NCBI RefSeq assembly: GCF_016056305.1
Contig: NZ_JAECZC010000003.1
Location: forward strand, 64,317-128,316
DNA from: Amazonocrinis nigriterrae CENA67
Lineage (GTDB): Bacteria > Cyanobacteriota > Cyanobacteriia > Cyanobacteriales > Nostocaceae
Length of the DNA stretch: 64,000 bases
Direction of reading: 5' to 3'
A program made the position numbers and the translations under genes. Below are positions 17,279 to 26,414 of the stretch, in pieces; position 1 is the first letter of the stretch, and each line of letters begins with the position of its first letter. The notes below the pieces were generated by a model. It was not told the DNA's origin, made no database searches, and worked only from the letters and a program-made list of their open reading frames with translations.

Positions 17279-20200
17279 TTATACAGGGTTTGGATAACCA
17301 CTGTTGGGGTCGATTCTCCACAATTGTGTGCCATTTATACCGTTATCAGCATTAAAGTAAAGAACATTATCTAGCACTTGCAGATTACTAGGATTGGAAG
17401 AAGCACTTCCTAGATTAATGTCTTTGACCAATTGAGGATAGCTATTACCATCGACTTTCCATAACTCTGTGCCAGAGTAACCATCATTGGCAGTAAAGTA
17501 AAGAACATCTTCTAAAACTGTAAAATTGTTGGGGTTAGAAGAACCATAAGATGGATTGATGTTAAAGTTGAAGGGGCTGTTAGTAGTAGAGTTAATTCTC
17601 CACAGTTCTGAGCCATTCACCCCCTCTGATGCAGTAAAGTAGAGGCTATCTCCCACAACAGTGAAATTGCTGGGGTTGTCCAACCCGCCAGGAACCTCTA
17701 AGCTTTTTGCATAGCTATTTTGCTCAATTCTCCATAAGTTATTGCCACTGTAACCATCATTAGCTGTGAAGTAGAGAATATCATCTACTAGTGTCAAGTT
17801 ACTAGGATTGGAAGAGGCATTTCCAGCATTAATGTCTTTGACCTGTTGTGCATAGCCATTGGCATCAATTTTCCACAACTCTGTGCCATTGTAACCATCG
17901 TTGGCGCTAAAGTAGAGAACATCATCTACAACTGTCAAGTTACTGGGATTAGAGGAAGCATTTCCAGGATTAATATCTTGTACCCGTTGCGGATAACCAT
18001 TGGCGTCGATTCTCCACAACTCTGTGCCAGTATAACCATCATTAGCTGTAAAGTAGAGGGTATCACCTACAACTGTAAAATTGCTGGGATTGGGAGAACT
18101 GTTGTAGTAATTGATGTTGAGGCTGATGGGGTAGCTAGAATTGGGGTCAATTCTCCACAGTTGATTGCCATTTGTGCCATTGGATGCAGTAAAGTAGAGT
18201 TTCTCACCTAGAACTATAAAGTTACTGGGATTGGATAGACCGCCATTCACCTCTACAAGCTGTGCATAGCCATTGGCATCAATTTTCCATAAGTTTGTGT
18301 CACTGTCACCATCGTTAGCAACAAAGTAGAGACTGTTGCCTATTACTGTCAAGTTACTGGGATTAGAGGAAGCATTTCCAGGATTAATGTCTTGTACAAG
18401 TTGGGGATAGCCGTAAGAAGTGATTCTCCACAACTCTGTACCAGAGTAACCATCAGTGGCAGTAAAGTAGAGGGTATCACCTACAACTGTCAAATTACTG
18501 GGATTAGAAAAACCACTGTAGTAATTGAAGCTGAGGTTGATGGGGTAGGCAATGCTGGGTATAATTCTCCACAGTTGATTGTCATTCATGCCATCGAATG
18601 CTGTGAAGTAAAGGCTATGTCCTAGAACTATCAAGTTGCTGGGATTGTACAGACCGCCACTATCCTGTATGCGTTGTGCGTAGCCGTAGGAGTCTATTGT
18701 CCATAAGCCTGTGGTGTTGTAACCATCACTGGCAGTAAAGTAGAGAGTATTATCGACGACTATCAAATTACTGGGATTAGACGAACCATATCCAGGGTTA
18801 ATGTCTTGTACCCTTTGGGGATAGCCGTTAGCATCTATTTTCCACAACTCTGTGCCAGAGTAACCATCGTCGGCTGTGAAGTAAAGAATATCTCCTACAA
18901 CTGTAAAATTGCTGGGATTAGGAGAACTGTTGTTGTAATTGATGTTGAGGTTGATGGGGTAGCTAGAGTTGGGGTCAATCTTCCATAGTTGATTGCCATT
19001 TGTCCCATTTGATGCGGTGAAGTAAAGGTTATTCCCTAAAACTATGAAGTTGCTGGGATTAGATAGACCCCCATTCACTTCTACACGTTGTGCATAGCCA
19101 TTGGCATCGATTTTCCATAACTCTGTGCCATTGTAACCATCGTTGGCGCTAAAGTAGAGAACATCATCTACAACTGTCAAGTTACTGGGATTAGAGGAAG
19201 CATTTCCAGGATTAATATCTTGTACCCGTTGCGGATAACCATTGGCGTCGATTCTCCACAACTCTGTGCCAGTATAACCATCATTAGCTGTAAAGTAGAG
19301 GGTATCACCTACAACTGTAAAATTGCTGGGATTGGGAGAACTGTTGTAGTAATTGATGTTGAGGCTGATGGGGTAGCTAGAATTGGGGTCAATTCTCCAC
19401 AGTTGATTGCCATTTGTGCCATTGGATGCAGTAAAGTAGAGTTTCTCACCTAGAACTATAAAGTTACTGGGATTGGATAGACCGCCATTCACCTCTACAA
19501 GCTGTGCATAGCCATTGGCATCAATTTTCCATAAGTTTGTGTCACTGTCACCATCGTTAGCAACAAAGTAGAGACTGTTGCCTATTACTGTCAAGTTACT
19601 GGGATTAGAGGAAGCATTTCCAGGATTAATGTCTTGTACAAGTTGGGGATAGCCGTAAGAAGTGATTCTCCACAACTCTGTACCAGAGTAACCATCAGTG
19701 GCAGTAAAGTAGAGGGTATCACCTACAACTGTCAAATTACTGGGATTAGAAAAACCACTGTAGTAATTGAAGCTGAGGTTGATGGGGTAGGCAATGCTGG
19801 GTATAATTCTCCACAGTTGATTGTCATTCATGCCATCGAATGCTGTGAAGTAAAGGCTATGTCCTAGAACTATCAAGTTGCTGGGATTGTACAGACCGCC
19901 ACTATCCTGTATGCGTTGTGCGTAGCCGTAGGAGTCTATTGTCCATAAGCCTGTGGTGTTGTAACCATCACTGGCAGTAAAGTAGAGAGTATTATCGACG
20001 ACTATCAAATTACTGGGATTAGACGAACCATATCCAGGATTAATGTCTTGTACCCTTTGGGGATAGCCGTTAGCATCTATTTTCCACAACTCTGTGCCAG
20101 AGTAACCATCGTCGGCTGTGAAGTAAAGAATATCACCTACAACTGTAAAATTGCTGGGATTAGAGGAGGCGCTACCGGGATTAATGTCTGCAAATAATAC

Positions 20201-20821
20201 CGGATTGCCAGTATTGGGGTCTATTGTCCAAAGTTCTGTGCCGTGAGTATTGTCGTAGGTGGTAAAGTAATACTTATCGCCGACTATTATAGGGTTAGTC
20301 TGCTCAAAGACGGTAGCATAACTTGCCATTGTAGATGGAAGAAATGCTGGATGAAATTCTACAGACCCTAAATTTTTGTCTAGTTCCCAGTTGCCATTAA
20401 AAGCTGCACTTCCAATTGGTGTTGTAGAAGCTGCGATCGCAGCACCGGTTAAATAGTGAAGTTTGTTAAGGAATTCCTCTCCTACATCACCCACAGCCAC
20501 ATTACAACCATAAAGTAACAAGGATGGTGTTAACCAAGTCTTCAGGTGTTCGCTGTAGTGGTTTAGAGTGCTAAGACTCAATTGTGTGTTTCCTAGATAG
20601 AGAGTTCCTAAGGAACCGTGAGAAACAATGTGGATACTGCTTGCGCGATCGCGGCTTTGTAAAGCTGCGGTGATTTGTTCCACACCATCTTGCTGTGAGG
20701 TGAGAACAATTACCTCTGCTTGAGGTACTACACCTTTAATTAAGTCTTCGTGGTTTTCAACAGCAGAATCAATAAAGACAAGAATATGGTTAGAATCCAA
20801 ATGTAAACGTTGATTATCCAT
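17279..20821 (-). CDS. DUF4347 domain protein with about twenty ELW-type beta repeats
   Basis: 1180 residues. Residues 12-165 are a DUF4347 domain (ILVFIDSAVENHEDLI, then SSIHIVSHGSLGTLYLGNT, then LLLYGCNVAVGD, then NGNWELDKNLG). The rest is built of roughly 47-residue repeats of the form NPSN-x-TVVGD-x-LYFTA-x-DGY-x-GTELW-x-IDANGY. Such repeats usually form beta-propeller or beta-solenoid surface modules. DUF4347 is found at the N-terminus of very large cyanobacterial surface or secreted proteins; its role is not established. There is no signal peptide, and the protein ends directly in a repeat without an obvious C-terminal secretion signal. Positions 17877-18922 and 19119-20164 are near-identical, so the repeat region was recently enlarged by a 1242-bp duplication. 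Confidence 0.85.
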   Translation of the reverse strand: MDNQRLHLDSNHILVFIDSAVENHEDLIKGVVPQAEVIVLTSQQDGVEQITAALQSRDRASSIHIVSHGSLGTLYLGNTQLSLSTLNHYSEHLKTWLTPSLLLYGCNVAVGDVGEEFLNKLHYLTGAAIAASTTPIGSAAFNGNWELDKNLGSVEFHPAFLPSTMASYATVFEQTNPIIVGDKYYFTTYDNTHGTELWTIDPNTGNPVLFADINPGSASSNPSNFTVVGDILYFTADDGYSGTELWKIDANGYPQRVQDINPGYGSSNPSNLIVVDNTLYFTASDGYNTTGLWTIDSYGYAQRIQDSGGLYNPSNLIVLGHSLYFTAFDGMNDNQLWRIIPSIAYPINLSFNYYSGFSNPSNLTVVGDTLYFTATDGYSGTELWRITSYGYPQLVQDINPGNASSNPSNLTVIGNSLYFVANDGDSDTNLWKIDANGYAQLVEVNGGLSNPSNFIVLGEKLYFTASNGTNGNQLWRIDPNSSYPISLNINYYNSSPNPSNFTVVGDTLYFTANDGYTGTELWRIDANGYPQRVQDINPGNASSNPSNLTVVDDVLYFSANDGYNGTELWKIDANGYAQRVEVNGGLSNPSNFIVLGNNLYFTASNGTNGNQLWKIDPNSSYPINLNINYNNSSPNPSNFTVVGDILYFTADDGYSGTELWKIDANGYPQRVQDINPGYGSSNPSNLIVVDNTLYFTASDGYNTTGLWTIDSYGYAQRIQDSGGLYNPSNLIVLGHSLYFTAFDGMNDNQLWRIIPSIAYPINLSFNYYSGFSNPSNLTVVGDTLYFTATDGYSGTELWRITSYGYPQLVQDINPGNASSNPSNLTVIGNSLYFVANDGDSDTNLWKIDANGYAQLVEVNGGLSNPSNFIVLGEKLYFTASNGTNGNQLWRIDPNSSYPISLNINYYNSSPNPSNFTVVGDTLYFTANDGYTGTELWRIDANGYPQRVQDINPGNASSNPSNLTVVDDVLYFSANDGYNGTELWKIDANGYAQQVKDINAGNASSNPSNLTLVDDILYFTANDGYSGNNLWRIEQNSYAKSLEVPGGLDNPSNFTVVGDSLYFTASEGVNGSELWRINSTTNSPFNFNINPSYGSSNPNNFTVLEDVLYFTANDGYSGTELWKVDGNSYPQLVKDINLGSASSNPSNLQVLDNVLYFNADNGINGTQLWRIDPNSGYPNPV
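17877..18922. repeat. Internal direct duplication, copy A (period 1242 bp)
   Basis: Matches 19119-20164 at a constant offset of 1242 bp. The differences I saw were at 18797 (G versus A) and 18893 (T versus A). The length and near-identity indicate recent unequal recombination within the repeat gene. I compared by eye, not with an alignment program. Confidence 0.85.
19119..20164. repeat. Internal direct duplication, copy B
   Basis: Partner of 17877-18922. It keeps the reading frame because 1242 is divisible by three (414 codons). The segment between the copies (about 18923-19118) is a divergent repeat unit. Confidence 0.85.
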
Positions 20822-21435
20822 TTCAGTTGTTATCTTCAGATACTTGTGTGCTAGAGGCTATTGATCAAGTCAACTTTTAGCCAGTCAGGCGATGCAGCAT
20901 AATCCAAGCTATAACGACATAGCAACAATGGTGGTCTTGCTCATTGTTGCCAAACGTTCCTCATTTTTAGCAAAATGATGAAATCAGCCATATTTGATGT
21001 AATGTCATAGTCAAAATCATGACTAAAACAGTCAGCTTTTGAATGCAAAAAATTACAGAATCTTTTGCATTCAAAAGCTGAAATAGACCGACTTGTTATG
21101 CTTTAATAACCATTTTTGTTAATTTCTAACTTTGAAGTCATCTGGAAGATTACTGAAATCTTGTTTCAAGAAATCATAAATCTCAATTAAGGAAGTAGAA
21201 TTGATTTTGAAATTCAGGAATAATCAAGGTGATAATATTTTCCTAGCTGAGCAAATAAGTTATACTCTTTATTTGTAAAAATGTACTTATAAAACTTAGC
21301 CCAAAAGACACGCTATGCAGGGAAATTGATGAATTGCCTCTACGTGAATAGCGTACAGCTTAACATTAAATTAGTATAAACCTCGTGATTTCCGAAAAAA
21401 TACACGATTACGCAAATTATGTGTACTTCAGCTTC
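20822..21435. other. AT-rich spacer with a long perfect inverted repeat
   Basis: No gene seen. It holds the upstream region of the DUF4347 gene and the 19-bp inverted repeat at 21032-21081. Confidence 0.6.
21032..21081. repeat. 19-bp perfect inverted repeat with 12-nt loop
   Basis: Arms TCAGCTTTTGAATGCAAAA (21032-21050) and TTTTGCATTCAAAAGCTGA (21063-21081) are exact inverses around AATTACAGAATC. It lies 211 bp upstream of the DUF4347 start and 355 bp past the stop of the phytochelatin-synthase-like gene. It has no T-run on either side, so it is not a typical terminator; an operator, RNA hairpin or transposon remnant are possible. Confidence 0.8.
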
Positions 21436-22185
21436 TTATAGTTTTTTGCTTATAAATACAAAGCCACGACTTTTATTTGATGCAGGATCAATTGTTAGCA
21501 TTGCTTTCCACAAATCTGTTGTTTTTACCCAAACTGGTGGATACTTATAACGAGAAACATCAAAAATTAAAAATCTATCTGTTTGCTCATTGTATGCTGC
21601 TAACGGGGAAATATGCCCACCTTTTTCTTGACCAATTTCTTTACGTAAATAGTTGACCAAAACAAAATTATGTGGCTGTTTTAAGTTTTCGGCTGCTTGT
21701 CTACGAAACTGCTCTAAACTGGTGTCGGCAGCGTGGTAAACATTAACTTTAACATCATAGCTGGCTATTAAGTTTCCTAACTGTTCCAGAGTCATACCTT
21801 GGCGAGATACTAGCTCAGAGGTTAGGATTTTTTTTGTATTCTCATTACTAAAAAAGTTTTCTTGAGTGAATACTCGATATGGCTTGTACTGTGGTGCTTC
21901 TGGCGCAGGAATTCCCAAACTATTCAGCACCATAACAATACTGGCAACACCACAATAAGCCTGATTATTTTGGGTAACAAACTGCATACTTAGTGGGAAA
22001 AAGTCTTCTTTTGATTTACTGTCGAGTAATAATTTTTTACCTTCAGGCTCATTAAAACCAATTAAATTCGGTGGAAGAGGTAATGTTTGTGAGAGAACAG
22101 TTCCACCAGATATACATAGCCCAATAATTAAAAAATTGAAAGATTTTTTGCCAATTTTTAGTAAGATACCATTCATAAGCACCAT
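21436..22185 (-). CDS. Phytochelatin synthase-like cysteine protease (exported)
   Basis: 249 residues, about the size of the primitive cyanobacterial phytochelatin-synthase homologue of Nostoc (alr0975 product). The catalytic triad is visible: Cys78 in NQAYCGVASIVMVLN, His191 in KGGHISPLAAYN and Asp209 in FLIFDVSRYKYPPVWV. The cyanobacterial homologues mainly hydrolyse glutathione to gamma-Glu-Cys and make little or no phytochelatin. A hydrophobic N-terminus (about residues 15-33, ending near LSQ) suggests export to the periplasm. The C-terminal regulatory domain of plant enzymes is absent, as expected. It stands alone, with no metal-resistance genes nearby. Confidence 0.88.
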   Translation of the reverse strand: MVLMNGILLKIGKKSFNFLIIGLCISGGTVLSQTLPLPPNLIGFNEPEGKKLLLDSKSKEDFFPLSMQFVTQNNQAYCGVASIVMVLNSLGIPAPEAPQYKPYRVFTQENFFSNENTKKILTSELVSRQGMTLEQLGNLIASYDVKVNVYHAADTSLEQFRRQAAENLKQPHNFVLVNYLRKEIGQEKGGHISPLAAYNEQTDRFLIFDVSRYKYPPVWVKTTDLWKAMLTIDPASNKSRGFVFISKKL

Positions 22186-22763
22186 AAAATTCTCACATCA
22201 CATAAGTAAATAGTCTCACACCAAGATGCTAAGAAAGTATCAAATTTTCTGAATAAGTCTGTAATCGTCAGTTTTGCTACTTGTTGTTATTTGGGATCTT
22301 ACGTAAGTACTAAGAATAAGCCATATCTACAGCCTGGATATGAGATCTATACCAAATTGCATTCAACAGTAATAGAGAAAATTAGAGAGATGAGGGCGTT
22401 ATTACTTCAGCATTTCCAGATGCTATTTCTCAACTAAACTTAGTATTAATATTAACTTTAATTTCAGTACATTTGGTATAGTCAAAGTAATCAAATGGAG
22501 AGAGTATTCAAGTTATACATTCAATAAAATCGCAATAAGTAATATATTCTTGATCGTGCGATCGCCTTTTCCCCTATGAGTACTGTACCATACTTCTGGT
22601 AGTAAAAGAAACTCGTAATCAGACTAAGTGCCATCGCTTTGTTAGCAGGTGCTACCCTCAATTGCTCTGAAGGTTTGATTAACTCGAAATCCTAACATAT
22701 TCATGAATTTCTATTGCTTAGCAAGCACTATAAAATATAATAGCTACCTAAAATAAGGTTGCA
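22186..22763. other. AT-rich spacer, no gene recognised
   Basis: The upstream regions of two divergent genes. HIP1-like GCGATCGC occurs near 22560. I see no RNA gene or clear regulatory motif. Confidence 0.5.
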
Positions 22764-23123
22764 ATGCAAATTCTGAAAGTACTAACTAGAGTTTATCTGA
22801 GTCCAGCAGACTTAGACGATGCGATCGCTTTCTATGAAAACCTGTTTACAGAAAAATGCTGGTTATGGTTTGAATATTCCGAAACTGGCTTAGAACTCGC
22901 CGGCGTCGGTTCTATTCTTTTAATTGCTGGTTCGGCTGAAGCACTTTCTCCATTTAAGAGTACACAAGCAACATTTCTTGTTGATTCACTCAATGATTTT
23001 CGAGAAGCACTCGCTTTGCAGGGTGCAGTAATTCTGGCGGAACCAAACAAAGTTCCAACTGGTGCTAACATGCGAGCGATGCATCCTGATGGAACAATTG
23101 TAGAATACGTTGAATTTGGGTAA
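22764..23123 (+). CDS. VOC (glyoxalase/bleomycin-resistance fold) family protein
   Basis: 119 residues with the beta-alpha-beta-beta-beta layout of a vicinal oxygen chelate protein: KVLTRVYLSPADLDDAIAFY, then GLELAGVGSILLIAGSAEAL, then ATFLVDSLNDFREAL and HPDGTIVEYVEF. The terminal Glu in IVEYVEF is a usual metal ligand. Other ligands are unclear, so it may be non-enzymatic. The substrate is unknown. Convergent with ssuD, with 118 bp between that includes G-rich repeats. Confidence 0.75.
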   Translation: MQILKVLTRVYLSPADLDDAIAFYENLFTEKCWLWFEYSETGLELAGVGSILLIAGSAEALSPFKSTQATFLVDSLNDFREALALQGAVILAEPNKVPTGANMRAMHPDGTIVEYVEFG

Positions 23124-23241
23124 TTACAGCGGGGAAATGAGGGGAATAGGGTGATGGGGAGATGGGAAGCAGGGGAGGGGAGATGGAAAGATGAGGGTAA
23201 AATAACTCCTAACTCCCAACTCTTAACTCCTAACTGCTCAT

Positions 23242-24378
23242 CTACACAGGCTGTGGTTTCAGTAAATCTGTTTTGGTGAGAAATTCATTAAACGGAGTGG
23301 CAACTTGGTCTAGTGTGGCAACTGTGGGTGTTTGTAGTGGTAAACGGGGAAAGAGTAATTCAGCGACTCGATAAGCTTCTTCGAGATGGGGATAACCTGA
23401 AAATACAAAGGTATCGATTCCAAGGTCGGCATATTCCAGCATTCGCGCTGCAACTTTATCTGGATCTCCTACTAAAGCAGTCCCAGCACCTCCACGCACT
23501 AAGCCAACACCAGCCCATAAATTGGGACTAATTTCTAAGTTGTTGCGTTCGCCATTATGCAACTTTGCCATGCGCCGCTGTCCTTCTGATTCGGATTGAG
23601 CAAAGCGTCGATAAGCAGCGGCTATAGTTTCATCATCCACATACTGAATGAGTTCATTTGCTGCATCCCATGCTTTTTGTGTGGTTTCGCGCACTATGAC
23701 ATGCATCCGAATGCCAAAGCGTACTGTTCTCTCTTGTTCTGCTGCTAATCGCCGTACCTTAGCAATTTTTTCGGCAACTTGTTGCGGTGGTTCACCCCAG
23801 GTTAAATACACATCAATGTGTTTGGCTGCAACCTGAAGGGCAGCATCGGAAGAACCACCAAAATATAAGGTAGGATAAGGCTTTTGGACTGGCTGAAATT
23901 GCAGCTTTGCACCTGCAACTTTCAAATGACGACCGCTAAAGGTAACTTCTTCACCTTGCATAAGCGATCGCCAAATTGTTAAAAATTCATCTGTCAGTTC
24001 ATAACGCTGGTCATGGTCTAAAAAAACGCCATCTTTAGCCAGTTCTTTTGTATCGCCGCCTGTAACCACATTTAAAATAATTCGACCGTTAGAAATTTGG
24101 TCAAATGTAGCAGCCATCCTCACTGCTACAGAAGGCGACATAATTGCCGGACGAAACGCAACTAGAAACCGTAGGCGTTGCGTAACTGCTATTAAAGAGG
24201 TGGCAACAATCCAAGTATCCTGTTTTTGTCCAGTACCAATCAACATACCACCATAGCCCAATTTATCAACGGCTTGGGCAATTTGCTGCATATAAGGATA
24301 AGTAGCTGGTCGTCTGCCAATTGTTGTGCCTAAATACCGCTCGTCTCCCTGTGTTGGTAAATACCAAAAAACTTCCAT
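23242..24378 (-). CDS. ssuD: FMNH2-dependent alkanesulfonate monooxygenase
   Basis: 378-residue bacterial luciferase-family enzyme that releases sulfite from alkanesulfonates under sulfur limitation. Typical SsuD blocks are [17 protein letters not shown], then [54 protein letters not shown] and [12 protein letters not shown] sulfonate-binding protein gene lies immediately upstream on the same strand (85-bp gap), so a common transcript is likely. The reduced flavin must come from a reductase (SsuE type) that is not in the window. Confidence 0.93.
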   Translation of the reverse strand: MEVFWYLPTQGDERYLGTTIGRRPATYPYMQQIAQAVDKLGYGGMLIGTGQKQDTWIVATSLIAVTQRLRFLVAFRPAIMSPSVAVRMAATFDQISNGRIILNVVTGGDTKELAKDGVFLDHDQRYELTDEFLTIWRSLMQGEEVTFSGRHLKVAGAKLQFQPVQKPYPTLYFGGSSDAALQVAAKHIDVYLTWGEPPQQVAEKIAKVRRLAAEQERTVRFGIRMHVIVRETTQKAWDAANELIQYVDDETIAAAYRRFAQSESEGQRRMAKLHNGERNNLEISPNLWAGVGLVRGGAGTALVGDPDKVAARMLEYADLGIDTFVFSGYPHLEEAYRVAELLFPRLPLQTPTVATLDQVATPFNEFLTKTDLLKPQPV

Positions 24379-24463
24379 AATTCCTCTGTTTTACATTGAA
24401 GTTACATCAACAAACAATCAAATTCTTTGCCCATACCATAACTTGACTATTTTGAATTAGTCC

Positions 24464-25510
24464 CTATTTTTGACTAATTGTTTCTGGCGTGATAGCTGCG
24501 TATTGTTCACTATTCAGCATTGCTTCTTTAATATCTATGGGTTTGGGAATTACTTTTTCTTGGGCAAATAAATCTGCTATTTTCTGTTGATTTACCATGA
24601 TTTCTGGAGTAATTGGTCTTAACCCGTAAGTCCGTCTTTTGACCATCTCCGTTAAAATATCTTCATCCAGTTTGAGTTGAGGAGCAATCAATTTCACAAC
24701 TTCTGCTGGGTTGTTTTCAGCCCATTGTCCAATATTATTTATTTCCTCAAGAATTAAGCGAACTAACTTCGGATTTTCTGTAGCGAACTGGCGCGAAGCC
24801 ATGTAAAATCCGCCTTGAGTAGCAATGCCACTTGCATCTCTTAAAAGCCGAGCTTTTGCAATTTTTTGTGCCAATGCTAAATTAGGATCCCAAGTTACCC
24901 AAGCATCTATTTTACCTTGAATAAAAGCGCCACGGGCTTCAGTGGGAGGCATACTGATAGCTTGAATATCACTGTATTTTAAATCAGCCTCTTCTAAAGC
25001 TTTGATTAATAGATAATGGGAAGCAGAACCTTTTTGAAAAACTATTTTTTGACCTTTGAGGTCAGCTAAAGTCCGAATTTGCGAATTATTTTGAACTACA
25101 ATTCCGCTTCCTTTACCACTGCTAGGTTTGTTACTAGCAATATATACCAATGATGTACCAGCTGCTTGGGCAAATATTGGAGGTGTTTCACCAACAGAAC
25201 CAATATCAACCCTACCAACATTCATTGCTTCCATTAGTTGTGGCCCTGCTGCAAATTGCGCCCATTCCACAGAAACACCCAAGGATTGCAGACGTTTTTC
25301 AATCACACCTTTGAGTTTGACAATATCTCCAGCACTTTGATATCCCATGTGGACAACTTTAGCTTTAATGCCACTGTTCGGATTCTCTGCTTTGGGAGTT
25401 TCTACTGAGCAACTCACTAAAGTTGTTGATAGGCTGAATAAACCAGGTATTACTAATAAGCTAAAACGCTGAAAAATGTTAAGTTTAGTCTTTGTAAATG
25501 AAGCGGTCAT
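24464..25510 (-). CDS. ssuA: Aliphatic sulfonate ABC transporter substrate-binding lipoprotein
   Basis: 348 residues. The signal peptide ends in a lipobox-like LVSC with Cys34. The body matches SsuA/TauA: VVHMGYQSAGDIVKLKGVIE, then MNVGRVDIGSVGETPPIFAQ, GSGIVVQNNSQIRTLADLKG, QKGSASHYLLIKALEEADLK and IDAWVTWDPNLALAQ. It captures sulfonates in the periplasm for import. It is upstream of ssuD, but the permease and ATPase genes (ssuC, ssuB) are not adjacent, so the transporter must be completed from elsewhere. Confidence 0.92.
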   Translation of the reverse strand: MTASFTKTKLNIFQRFSLLVIPGLFSLSTTLVSCSVETPKAENPNSGIKAKVVHMGYQSAGDIVKLKGVIEKRLQSLGVSVEWAQFAAGPQLMEAMNVGRVDIGSVGETPPIFAQAAGTSLVYIASNKPSSGKGSGIVVQNNSQIRTLADLKGQKIVFQKGSASHYLLIKALEEADLKYSDIQAISMPPTEARGAFIQGKIDAWVTWDPNLALAQKIAKARLLRDASGIATQGGFYMASRQFATENPKLVRLILEEINNIGQWAENNPAEVVKLIAPQLKLDEDILTEMVKRRTYGLRPITPEIMVNQQKIADLFAQEKVIPKPIDIKEAMLNSEQYAAITPETISQK

Positions 25511-25587
25511 GGCAGGGTAAATGTATCCTTTTTGAGAGTAATCTGATATTTTGCTATAGGCGACTGTAAGTCGCGACTACACAGACA

Positions 25588-25607
25588 AAACCCGCCTGCG
25601 CGGGTTT
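25588..25607 (-). terminator. Terminator of the dienelactone hydrolase gene
   Basis: AAACCCGC, loop CTGC, GCGGGTTT: an 8-bp GC-rich stem. Read on the minus strand it is followed by TGTCTG, with T residues closing the stem. It lies 52 bp past the stop of the minus-strand hydrolase gene and before ssuA, separating the two units. Confidence 0.6.
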
Positions 25608-25658
25608 GAAAATAATTTTATTGACAGTCAACAGTCATCAGTCATCTAACACCAAAAT

Positions 25659-26414
25659 TTAGACTGTTTGAAGTTGAAGGTTCTTTTGGAACAGTTCTTT
25701 AACGTGTTTCCAAGCATCAGCAGCAGCTTCTGGATTGTAGCTAGTGCGATGGTTGCAGAAGAAACCATGTCCTGCGGCTGGATAGCGGAAGATGGTATGA
25801 GGAATTTGATATTTCTTCAATTCAGCTTCAATTTGTTCTGTATGTTCTAACGGGATTCCTGGATCTTCCAAACCAAAGAAGGCGTAAATAGGGCCTTTTA
25901 TCTCTGGAGTGCGGGTAATGGTAGGTTTTCCACCACCAGGAGTTGAGTTAGTAATACCGCCACCGTAGAAGGAAGCTGTAACTTTAATATCTGGTAGTGT
26001 GGCGGCTAAGTAGACGACATGACCGCCAAAGCAGAAACCAATGGAACCGATCGCATCTTTTTGTACGTTTGGTAAAGTTCTCAAATAAGCGATCGCAGCT
26101 TGAATATCACTTAATATTTCCTCTGCTTTGGTCTGTTCCTTATATTGTCTGCCTTTCTGGATATCTTCAGGGGTGTATGCAGCCTCAAAACCCGGTGCAG
26201 TCCGTTGAAAAAGAGTAGGCGCGATCGCCACATACCCTTCTTGTGCAAACTTCTGGGCTACTTCCCGAATATGAATATTGACCCCAAAAATCTCTTGAAT
26301 CACGATTACAGCCGGGAAAATCCCTGCTTTTGCAGGTTCAGCCAGATAAGCATCAATTTGCAAATCACCGTTGGAGATTTTAACTTGAGAGGTGCGAATT
26401 TCTGTGTTTGTCAT
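25659..26414 (-). CDS. Dienelactone hydrolase family protein
   Basis: Alpha/beta hydrolase of 251 residues. The catalytic triad is readable: Cys128 in IGFCFGGHVVYLA, Asp184 in FFGLEDPGIP and His216 in PAAGHGFFCNHRTSY. The Glu of the dienelactone hydrolase N-region is in VIVIQEIFGVNIHIREVA. The cysteine nucleophile separates it from serine esterases. The natural substrate in cyanobacteria is unknown; aromatic degradation is not implied by the neighbours. It is monocistronic and has its own terminator. Confidence 0.9.
   Translation of the reverse strand: MTNTEIRTSQVKISNGDLQIDAYLAEPAKAGIFPAVIVIQEIFGVNIHIREVAQKFAQEGYVAIAPTLFQRTAPGFEAAYTPEDIQKGRQYKEQTKAEEILSDIQAAIAYLRTLPNVQKDAIGSIGFCFGGHVVYLAATLPDIKVTASFYGGGITNSTPGGGKPTITRTPEIKGPIYAFFGLEDPGIPLEHTEQIEAELKKYQIPHTIFRYPAAGHGFFCNHRTSYNPEAAADAWKHVKELFQKNLQLQTV

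Noticed and set aside
17846-19867. Plus-strand open frames within the DUF4347 gene
   Set aside because: They are antisense shadows of the ELW repeats and recur at exactly the 1242-bp duplication offset.
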